Shown here in pieces: positions 24,501-36,500 of a stretch of 64,000 nucleotides of DNA (the first letter of the stretch is position 1; each line of letters starts with the position of its first letter). The translations under genes and the position numbers were made by a program. Where the stretch lies: positions 7,237,217 to 7,301,216 of the forward strand of contig OZ020246.1 in the NCBI GenBank assembly GCA_963971285.1, written 5' to 3'. Below the pieces are notes generated by a model. The model was not told the origin of the DNA, searched no databases, and worked only from the letters and a program-made list of their open reading frames with translations. This DNA comes from Astropecten irregularis. Lineage: Eukaryota; Echinodermata; Asteroidea; Paxillosida; Astropectinidae.

Positions 24501-27500
24501 GACTGACACTGAAATCACTAGACTTGGTCCATGGTCTAGTGGATATTTCGACCCCTGACAAATTATGGTAAAGATCGAAATTTCCTCATTTTTTGCATGC
24601 CTGAATAATATTATTATTACCAAGATTTAAATTTGTCTTCCTCCAATCCAGGTTTCAGTAATATGAATGTAATATATATATCATTATTAGGCCGTTTTTT
24701 TTTAATTACTTGGATTACGGAATTTTGGGGTCACAATTTCCGGCGGCGAGCGGGAAATCAAAAAAAAAAAAAAAAAAAAAAAATTGGGGGCGCCCTGTAA
24801 TCCAAAATGGCGGCGCCCATTGAGAACGGAAAAACACGATTACAACCGTACTACTACTAGAATGAATCACTGCATTATCATAATTACTCCGACATGGTAT
24901 GATGGTTGTCCGTGGACAACCCAAAACATCTGGAAAACTGCAGCGCTAATTTTTCTCCGCTCATTGTTTTTCGTATTTCCCGAAGCCGAAGTGCACAGTC
25001 CTACACGTAGGGGCCTACCTTGCAGACTGCCAGTGCCGCGGCGCGTTTACCCAAAGCCCACCATAGTGTTTTTCACACGTGTAAACAGTATTCGATCTAC
25101 CATAGTAGAGTTTCTCTGCAGTCTACATATTTAGCGGACACTTCATTCACGTTCCGTATACCTCAATTCCAGTCTGTGATATAAATTTGTGTTTGTGAAC
25201 ATGTGGTGCAAGTGGTGCAAGCGTTGCGTGTCCAACTTATTATGACCCATAACGACTCAATGACAAGGCTATATCTGCATGTTTTTCACACGAAGTGCCT
25301 AGCCTGCACCTCGCACGTGTTCGCGACACGTGTAGGGCCGACACAGCTTGGTACAAATTTTGTGATTGGCTCAATGCGCCTCAGATTGTTAATCTGTGGC
25401 ACATTGAGCCAATCACAAAATTTATCGTCCGCCGAATATCGCGTAACTAATTTTGTGATTGGCTATAGTCGATCTCTAATGCTGGTCAACTCGTCCGCTG
25501 TCCAACTCGTACGCCGACAATCTCTCACGCCGACAAACTAGTACGCTGAGCAACTTGCACACCATTTGACTTTTTAAAATGACTTTTTCAACTGACTTAG
25601 GAATTTGAAGGATTCTGAATTTGGGTATCCCTGGAATACAAAAAAAAACATGATCCCTTGAAATGAAATCCCGCTTACGGAAATCCTTTAAAAAAAAATC
25701 CCGATAAAGAAAAATTCGGTCAATTCCTCGAAAGAAAAGAAACCCGGATCGGCTCTTCCTGGTCAGCGTACATTGTATGAGTTGACCTGTTTCGGTCGAT
25801 CTCGATCAAATAAAAATGGCGATTCACGTTGCAGCGAAACGCTGTCGCGAACACGACGCTTTTACCCATGATGATAAGGATATTTCCCGATGGAAACATG
25901 ACTGTTACTGATTTAAATAATGACTCCAGACACAGGTTTGATTTTAATGAACAATACGTCCGGAGCCTGCATATATGTAATGTACATGATACACGTACAC
26001 GTGTCACGGGCCTCGGCCGTTCCCCACGATCGTTTGCATGTCAGTGCCAGCGCAGCGGCGCTCCAACGGTGTTTTCGCACGCTAGCGCTAATTTTGGTGT
26101 CAGAAAACGAGTTTGAACTTAAGTTTTGCTTGGCCTGTCGTACGAGTGGAAATGATTAGAATGTTAAAATGACCTTTCATGAATTATTTGCTATATTTTG
26201 AGTCGGCAAATTTTCTAATTTTTTTTTCATCTTTTTTTTTTTTTGGTCATCAAAATCGACAATTTTCGGCGGCGATTTTTTTAATTTTTTTCCAAAATCC
26301 GATTTTTTCCGGCGGCGATTCCGTAATCCAAGTAATTAAAAAAAAACGGCCTTATTAGTGTTTATGTTTGATGATTGGGTTCTTTGATTGCACAGACATC
26401 CGAAGCCCACAAGAGGGCGATCTTGCTGACGTCTCTGCTGAGGTCCTACACCTGTTACTGACCCACCTGCTACACAGCTCCAAGGATCAATTAGGCATCC
26501 CGGCTCCCCAACGAGAAGCATTCCTCAAAACAATTAAAAAGGGTACGTGACTAGTGACAGGTTTTGCTTGTTTTTCTTCTTTATGGGGGCATGGTGTGGT
26601 TTCGTATCCAGTGCAAAATGTGGTGGTCGTCATGACTGTATAATACATACTTGAATTTCAGAAATTTATCGCAAAATTCCCGAACACGCACATATGAGGA
26701 CCACAAAACAAAATGAAGGGATTGGGCCACAAGACAAAGCTGAAGAAAGGCTCCAGCTTCGCCATGTATCTCAAGCCCTTTATTTCATTTAGGACACAAA
26801 ATGGCAGTAGAAAAATATATCCTAAGCCTAGCCTCAAGCCTCATTTCATAAAGGCCCATCGATCAAGACCAGAAACTGTACTATAATATGTAGCCGCAAC
26901 TTTTCCTACAGCGCTATGCATCCATTGATCGTGCACATTATCGCCAAGTGCGCAATATATAGCGCTGTCATTCATTTTTATAAATTCGGAGCTCAGACAA
27001 CCAATCATTTTTTCAAAGCGTTGTCCGGTTTTCAAAAGCTCCGAAAATAGACAGTACTAGTCAGTCTTCATTGCCTCTCAAGACTGAGCTGATATTCTCT
27101 TCATTTGCTTTTCCGACATTTCTGATGTCGGAACAGGTTTAGTTTTCATTCTGGTATTTATTATTGTTATTCCTTTGCACTTTTTGCTTCCATATCTTTC
27201 TGTGATAAGTTTGTTTTTTCCTAATCTTCTTTAATCTTTTTCTTGTCATCTTGAGGTATCTTATAAAAGCTTATAAGCTGAAGTTAATCCTAAGACTGAG
27301 TTTGCTAAAATTCTTAATTAATTAGTCACATGACAATCATTTGAATATTTAATGAGTAAATTTTGTTCGCAGCATATCTCGAGAACCACAAATGCTAGGG
27401 AAATGATTCTGTTTGTGAAAGTTTTGTTACATTGTGGACATGAGTATGCTGCCATGAAATTAATCGTGACGTCAGCAGGGGCCGATTTCATAAAGCTCTG

Positions 27501-30500
27501 CGATGCGTCGCAACTCGATTTGCGACACGTAGCTGCGACACGTCGCATCTATGCGGTGAGTCCATAGAGAAAGGATGCGTCTTAACTCTGCGACGCGTCG
27601 TAAGTTTTATGAAATCGGCCCCAGAGCTTATAAAGTTGCTCAAATAAGTCGGAACAGCTAAGTTTTCGTCCACGAACACTGAAATGTCTATTTTTCCAAA
27701 TTGAATAAATTTTGTTTGTTTGTTTGTTTGTTGGCAGACTTTCCTCCAGACCAGGTGCCAGTGGTTCTTGTACCTCTGCTGTACAGTGACACACAGGACA
27801 TCAGGATGGATAGGATGGTCAATGATAATACAAACCTGCCCAAAGCAGTGGTAAGTTCAAAGGTCATAGTTCAACCTAGGTCATTGTTGTCTGTCATTAG
27901 GCACGTACACACACACACACACGTGTTCGTCACTTTTTGAAGGTTTTTCATGATATTTTGGGGATTCAGTATGTGAAAAATGTCTTTGTACTTGGCCAGA
28001 TTGGACAAAACAACCGAGTGGAAATTCAATTTTACGGTAGGCCTATTTTTTTTTTTACAGGGGAGTAGTCATGGGGGGGGGAGTCAGAACGCTACAACCC
28101 AAAAAAATAATGTAAAAGTTAACCCCTTCAGCCCGGGATTATTTTCAGCCCTGCTTGTTCCGACCTCATTATCAGCCACCAGTCACAATAGAGGTCATCT
28201 GGCCCGGCTTTGTGTGCAGGGTGCTCGGTGTAAACAATGCAGGCATGCATTGGTTGAATAGCACCGCACAAAAGATCACATTCAAGGCGCACTCTAATCC
28301 GTTCACGCCCAGATGTTCGGAACTCAGAGATTGCCACTCTCTCGAAAATGCAGATCTTTTCAAATGCAAAATATGGAGGTGAATGTACCACAATGAGCGT
28401 ATCTTTGTGGACAATAAAGGTTCCCAGAACCTCTTGTTCCAGACAGTAACCCAATTCAATGCATTTCAATGGAAATAACAAAGCAATCATGAATATTCTC
28501 AGGCCATGACGGGGAATGCTATGGATGTCCTCCGGGCTGAAGGGGTTAGGCCACATAAAAAAAATTACTTGTTTAGCGTCCCCGCCCGACCTCCGATATG
28601 AGCCCGACCTGTATTATTATATTTTTTTTTATTTGTCTCAAAAAAAATAAATATTGGGGGAAACAATTATTTATTGTATGTAAAAGCAGTGTGCGCTAAT
28701 ATCTACCGTAATTTTCTAAACATTATGAAGGCCACCTGGGGTAGAAGCCGCAGCATGCGAAAAATGTACAAATTTAAGCGGAAGGGGCATTTGATAATCA
28801 ACGTTCCGGAAATTTGTACCGATGTGGCGGACTGAAGGAATATCAGCCGAGCGCATGACTAGAACTACCGTAACCCGACTTGAGTCAAGTCTACATACTT
28901 AGGTTTCTCTAGTCTACTGAAATTTCCAATGGTCAGATATCTAGCTTGAAAGCTTCTATGGTCTTCAGTATCTTCCTAACATGTTTTCTGACCATGAATA
29001 CCATGTATCTTTTCTTCCACAGGCATGTTGCCATTCTATCCTTAAAATAAAAAATAAAAATAAAAACCTCCCTCCCTACCTAGAAAATTTGGAAAAGGTG
29101 GACGCTAAACAATTTTTTTTTTTATGTGGCCTTAAGAAAAGAAAATGATGACGTCATCGAGATCGGGATTTCCGAATTGTTTTCTGATTTTTTTTTCTTT
29201 CAAACTTGCTCTCACACCTGTAGATGTTGGATTTGATTTCATAAACTCTGTCTCTCTCTCTTCTTGTACAGATGGACGGGTCTCTAGCTGATATGATGCA
29301 AGAGATGGGATATGGATGCTGTGCCACCATGGACGAGTGCCGTAAATCTCTGGTCCAGTTTGGTATCAACAGCCTCTCGGCATCAGCAGTGGCTAAAGTC
29401 ATTGGCATGATGGCCAGATCACACACGGGTCTGACGGACAATATGCCTTTGCAGGTCAGTAGGGGGTCAAAGGTTGAATCTTAATATTAAGGGGTTTTCG
29501 ATTGTGTGGACGAGGACACCGTTCACGTCCACAACAGACGTTCACTCCCCTAGTCAACACCCCGCGATCACCTCCTTTTGGGGGCGTTTCGTTAACAGAC
29601 GACGCACGTCAAGACGTCACATGATGTCTTTGCAATGAATATTTATAACCTGCTCGATCTTGACCGATTGATCAGCTGTTAAGTGTCATGGTAAACATCC
29701 ACCGACTCCGTGAAGCTCTTGTTTTGTATTATTTTGACGACGTGTTGGATGATGATGAATTTATGTTGTAGTTTGAAGTTGTTTCCATGTTGGAAAATGG
29801 CGCTCGATCAATGCCTGTGAATGTAAACATGGTCACGCGTTCTCCATTGAGGTGACCGGCAAAAGGGCTGTGGACACGTCCTAGATTCTGCCAGTGGCCG
29901 TGCCAGTGGACGTGGCGCTTGCGCAGATTGTAAAAATGACGTCATCACGTCGCAGTCCACTATGTGAATGCGTCAATCGAAAAACCCCTAATATCTGATT
30001 CATGGTCTGTTGCAACTAGTGACTGTATATCTTTCTGTTCTTCTTAAAGGTAGTATCATACTTCGGTTTTTGTCAAAGAAATACAGATTCATGGGCAAAA
30101 ATATCAAGGAAGATACAGTCACAGTCATCTGTGAAAATTTCAGTCCCATACAGTGCCCACTTTTTGAGACAACAGTGAACAACGGCCACAATATTTCTTA
30201 AGTCTTTTCTCTTTTATTTTTGATCTTTTAAAAGATCAAAAAGATTTACGATCATTGTTTTACTAATTTCTGGATAAATACAGCATTTCAGGCGGAACAG
30301 TAGGTTTCTACCAGCATCATCTTCATACCATGAAAGTTATACGTAAATCTGTGAACATTTTTGTTTGGTCTCTTACCAAAGTATGATACTACCTTTAATA
30401 ATAATAATAATCAACATTTATAGAGCGCTTTATACAGGCGTTTCTAAGCACTTAATCAGATAATGATAGTTGATTAAGGTTTGTTAAATAAGTGTGTTTT

Positions 30501-33500
30501 CAAAGGGATTAAAAAAATATCCACAATTGGGGCGTTTCTTACTTATAATGGTAATTTATTCCAAAGCTTTTGGGACATTGCGGAAAATGCTCTATCATTT
30601 GATTTCCTTGAAAAAAACAGCATCTGATGAACCAAGATTTCCCATGGTGACTGTTTGCACTGTTTACAAACTGTTGAGTCCATTTTCTGTCTCAAACTCA
30701 ATAAAAAAATTGCTGCCTTTAAAGGTAGTATCATAATTTGGTAAGGAACCAAAACAGAAATATTCACAGATTTACATATAACTTACAGGGTGTGAAGATG
30801 GTGATGGTAGAAACTTACCGTTAAAATTGTTCCGCCTGAAATGGTGTTTTTATCCAGGAATTAGTAAAACAACGACCGAAAATCGTTTTGATCTTTTAAA
30901 AGATCAAGTATAAAAGAGAAAAGACTTAAGAAATACTGTGGTTGTTTTTCACTGTTTTCTCAAAAATGGGCACCGTATGGGACTGAAATTTTCACAGATG
31001 ACTATTACTGTATCTGTCTTGATATTTTTGCACATGAATCTGTATTTCTTTGGTAAAAACCAAAGTATGATACTACCTTTAAGTCGTAAAGCGACAAAAG
31101 ATGACCATCTCTTATTCTTAATGTCCCCACATTAGTCCATCACCGGCAGCAGTGTTTGGAGTGAGGGCAAAGACAAATCAGATCCCAGCTCCCAGCCCAC
31201 CACGTGGAACGTGGACGTCTTCGTGGAGGTTGTGAAGGACCTGGCGCCCCACCTCAACTTCCGGGAGGTGGTCTTTGAGATGGACCACCCGGGTTTCCTT
31301 CTCAAGGACGTGCAGGGACTACGCATCGTCAAGAATGCGTTTCTGCGAGGACTCCAAGATGTGTTTCCCATCGAGGTGCTGTACAGAGTCTGGAAAAACA
31401 CGGACGGACAGGTAGACACAAATGTCATGTACTTTACCTTCTGCTAGGATATCAGCAATAACAAAACAAACTAGAGTTTATGGCTGCTGGAAACAGCAAA
31501 AGGCTTTTCCGCATGATATAAATTGCTTGTCAATAAGAATTGTGTCACTAAGGTCGTTTTCAAAACGGAGGCTCAGGCTCAGGCTCCAGCTCCGACATCC
31601 ATATGCTGAAAATATAGGTTGTGGTTTTTCATTGAAGCTGAAACTCTGTTTTCCTTTTCAAACTAGAGAATCTACTTCAGAACCGCAGCCAAAAGTCTCT
31701 ATTTTGATGCCCGTTGTTTTGGAATGGATTCACGAAATGGAGCCTGAGCCTGAAACGGAGCCTGAGCCTCCGTTTCGAAAACGCCCTAAGAAAGACCTTC
31801 CCTAACATTGTCATTTGGTGAAAGAATCATGATCCTAGCTCTTACCACTTTTAAATGAGGAGTTACTTTTCCTGTTTGACCGGAAGTGGAGGTCACAGAG
31901 GTCAAGTAATGTGTCACAAAGCAAGACCTTGCCTAACATTCACTTTTGGTGAAAGAATCATGATCCTAGCTCTGACCACTTTTAAATGAGGAGATACTTT
32001 TCCTGTTTGACCGGAAGTGGAGGTCACAGAGGTCAAGCAATGTGTCACAAAGCAAGACCTTGCCTAACATTCACTTTTGGTGAAAGAATCATGATCCTAG
32101 CTCTGACCACTTTTAAATGAGGAGATACTTTTCCTGTTTGACCGGAAGTAGAGGTCACAGAGGTCAAGCAATGTGTCACAAAGAAAGACCTTGCCTAACA
32201 TTCACTTTTGGTGAAAGAATCATGATCCTAGCTCTGTCCACTTTTAAATGAGGAGCTACTTCCTGTTTGATCGGAAGTAGAGGTCACAGAGGTCAAGTAA
32301 TGTGTCACAAAGAAAGACCTTGCCTAACATTCACTTTTGGTGAAAGAATCATGATCCTAGCTCTGACCACTTTTAAATGAGGAGCTTCTTCCTGTTTGAT
32401 CAGAAGTAGAGGTCACAGAGGTCAAGTAATGTGTCACAAAGAAAGACCTTGCCTAACATTCACTTTTGGTGAAAGAATCATGATCCTAGCTCTGTCCACT
32501 TTTAAATGAGGAGCTACTTCCTGTTTGATCGGAAGTAGAGGTCACAGAGGTCAAGTAATGTGTCACAAAGAAAGACCTTGCCTAACATTCACTTTTGGTG
32601 AAAGAATCATGATCATAGCTCTTACCACTTTTAAATGAGGAGCTACTTCCTGTTTGACCGGCAGTAGAGGTCACAGAGGTCAAGTAATGTGTCACAAAGA
32701 AAGACCTTGCCTAACATTCACTTTTGGTGAAAGAATCCTGATTGTAGCTCTGTCCACTTTTAAATGAGGAGTTACTTCCTGTTTGACCGGAAGTAGAGGT
32801 CACAGAGGTCAAGCAATGTGTCACAAAGAAAGACCTTGCCTATCATTCACTTTTGGTGAAAGAATCACCAGTTTCTGAAGGTTTGCATCCAATTACCACG
32901 TCAAGGGATAACCTTTCATCAAGGTTTCAAAATGACTTCACTCAGTTTCCCTTGTGGTTATTTGATGATTATATTAATTTAAAAAGCCATATCCACATTG
33001 AGTGATCCCCCATGTACCGTTCCCAGGTTGCAGCATTGCTGCGTTTATCATTGAAACAATCCTTGAGATATGGCGGTTTCATGACTTCTGGCTGCCAAAC
33101 GAACAAAGATAATTGACTATTGGGGTCACCACCAACGTAGGCCTGCATGGCTCAGTTGGTAGAGTGCCTGTACAGTATTCAGGAGGTTGCCGGTTCGAAT
33201 CCCGCTCCAGTCAATTTTTCTTTGTTCACTTTTCAATTACTTTAAATTCAGTCAGTTTCTTATTTGACATGTATGATGATTGAAATATACCTAAGTTATA
33301 CCTCTGTCAGAGCATGATGACTGAGTTGATGTTTTTTTATAGCTCTTTCATTTCATGTCTCCATTATTTGCTTACTGGTGGATTGCTATTGCTGCGTAAA
33401 CCTCAACTGAACATCTTTGGTGTTGTGTCTTTCAAAATGTACAGTTGTCATGGATTCAGCTAGCCTTAGCCAACTCAGACGTCTTCTGTTTTGCCGACTA

Positions 33501-36500
33501 CCCGTGTCACACAGTCGTTATCGACATCCTGAAAGCACCACCAGAAGAAGACAACAGAGAAGTGGCTACATGGTGAGACTGATATATACAAATAGGGATG
33601 TGGCTTAGGGGTGGGCGGAGACAGACTTGGGGGTGGGGAAATTTCCCTGCTATCATTGATAAAGGTGTAACAGTATTAAAGATAGTATCATACTTTGTGG
33701 AAACCAAAACAGAAATGCTCACAGATTTACGTAAAACTTACAGGGTATGAAGATGGTGGTGGTAGAAACATACCGTTATATTGTTTCCGCCTGAAATGGT
33801 GTATTTATCCCGAAATTAGTAAAACAACGACCGAAAATCTTTTTGATCTTTTTAAAGATCAAAAATAAAAGAGAAAAGTCTTAAGAAATACTGTGGCTGT
33901 TTTTCACTGTTTTCTCAAAATGTGGGCACCGTATGAGACAGAAATTTTCACAGATGACTGTTACTGTATCTTCCTTGATATTTTTGCCCATGAATCTGTA
34001 TTTCTTTGATAAAAACCAAAGTGTGATACTACCTTTAAGAAATCATTACAGTAGTTGTTATCTGCACCAAAATTCGCTAAGCATGACATTTCTGTCTTAA
34101 TAAAAATCGGAGTAACAACCAAATGTCCATGTGTTGTGTATATATGTGTTGTTAAATATTTCCACCTGAAATGCTGTATTTATGCAGAAATTAGTCAAAC
34201 AAAGACCGAAAACAGTTTTGATCTCGGGGTAAGATCAAAACCATTCTTCATGTTTTATAAGAAAAATGGAGTCAGGTTTTCGCTATTTTCTCGTGACTCA
34301 GATGTCCGATTGAGCTCAAATTTTCGCAAGTTTATTATTTCATGTACATGTTTGATCAGACAAAGTATGAGTGCTGTCCTGTGACCTTTACCAATCATGT
34401 ATTGTACCTTTTAGACCGTTTGTTTGTTGTTGTTTGTTCTGCTTATAGGAAGTCCCTGGACCTTGTGGAGACCCTTCTAAAGCTTGCAGAAGCCGGCAAG
34501 TATGACCAGGTCAAGAGTGTGTTTAGTTTCCCCACCAAGCACTGCCCAGACATGCTGCTACTTGCTCTGCTACAAGTCCAGGTAGGTTCAGGTCATCTTC
34601 ATTGTCCACTAATAGAGGATGTGCAGTCACGTGATCAGGACGCCATTTTGGACGGCAACGCTGTACACATGTATAATGCACGTACGTACAGTGTATGTAA
34701 CCCACATGTGTTCGCATAGCTTGCATATCAACCGGACGCGTAGGCGTACGCAGAAGTGCGTGCATATAATGATGCTGTCTGGTACGTACGCGTGCGCGCA
34801 TACGCGTGCGTGCGTACGCGTGCCGTCCAAAATTGTGGATAAGCTGTCAAGTGACGTCACGTGCACACTCTCTATAGACCTTTCTTTTTGCAACGTCACA
34901 GACCGAGTTTTTGCCAACCAGCATGGCGGAAACTATGGCGAGCCATCAAAGCCAGGCATAAAAAATAACCACAATTTAAATACAACTTCAATACAATTTC
35001 AAAAACATTGACAGATACTGCTGAATGTAATGGAAACAACACAAGCAATGATGGTATTTATTTTGGAAAGTTTGTTAAAGTGTTGAATTTGGTCACGCCG
35101 TCTGTCAAGAAGACGAAATGATTTGCAACATTTGCCCGCCCATGCGTATTGCCAACCAGCATGTCAGTGTTTGTAAACAAAAGAAAGGTCTATAGTCATT
35201 GGCTAGTGTTTTTGGCAAGCTGCTGCGAAGCAGTGCGATTCTATGTAATACAGATTTCCGTCCGTCTGTCCGTCGGACCGTCCGCTTGAAATATAAAAGT
35301 TTTTTAAAGATCAAAAATAAAAGAGAAAAGACTTAAGAAATACTGTGGCCGTTTTTCACTGTTTTCTCAAAAAGTGGGCACCGTATGGGACTGAAATTTT
35401 CACAGATGACTGTTACTGTATCTGTCTTGATATTTTTGCCCATGAATCTGTATTTCTTTGACAAAAACCAAAGTATGATACTACCTTTAATATCATGACC
35501 ATTCTCTTACAAGACAAGACCAAGGCCCTGTTTTTAAACGCTGCCGTTTGAGACAACTGAACACTCGGCAAATTTGCCTCCAATAAATATCTGCCATCGC
35601 TCGAGACTTGCTTATAAACATGTTTGAAAAGAGGTAATTTTTGTGAAACTTCAGAACAAACTTGAACGTGAGTTCATGCAGCACATTATGGCCACTGCCT
35701 CACTGATGAAGACCACCGTGCAGGAGAGATGGCGGCACAGGCAATTGTGTCAGCAGGTAGCCATGGTTACATAAGAATAATCTTACCAATTTTATTCTTT
35801 TCATCATTATTTTGATGTCGAGCCCGTTGGTGGCATTCATCACATCACTTGTTGACGTTTATCTTTATTCAGCTGTTACAAAAGTTAGACGCGGCTTTTT
35901 TTCTTTCTCCTGTTCAAAATTTGCAAAATGAATAATGTGTTGAGTTGCCTTTAATTATATAATTTATTTGTTACCTTTCTTTCCATCTGGGTACAATCTT
36001 GTTCTTGTTGGTTGTTCATAGTTCAGATGCTAGAGTTCCCTGTTGCCTTATTAATTATAATGTATTCTGTCAATTCTTATTGTTGTGACATTCAGCCTTT
36101 AAAGAAGATCCTGCCAGGATTGAAACGTTGGGCCCTCTTGACTCATTATAACTTTTAGTTGATGTTGACGTCAGATGAGAAAAAGTATTTGTTCTGTAAA
36201 ACTTTTCATTGTTTATGTTACAGCACAATGGGCTATCCAAATATGTTGATGATAATGAAAGAATAGAAAATATCATATTTCATTTGAATTTTCCACTAAC
36301 AACGTCTAACATTCAAATTTGTTCAGAAAGTAATTGTTATACTCCTCTCTCTAGGGGATACTATTTGTTGTGTTTCAATGTTTCCTTCTAGTTGTTTAAA
36401 GTTTTTGCAGCTTTTAACCTGTTCTTGAACTTTTCTGTTTTCAAAATGTTTTATCACCTTGGTAAATTTGTGAGCAAAACACAAAGGCCTGAAAAGTAGG

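Noticed and set aside
28128..28556. 142-codon ORF on the - strand and its relative at 38829-39146
   Set aside because: Both are readings of the family H MITE. The shared protein sequence reflects repeat copies, and each is confined to the element.
31788..32873. CRISPR-like array of regular repeats
   Set aside because: The whole ~130-bp unit is repeated with no unique spacers, in a eukaryotic intron.
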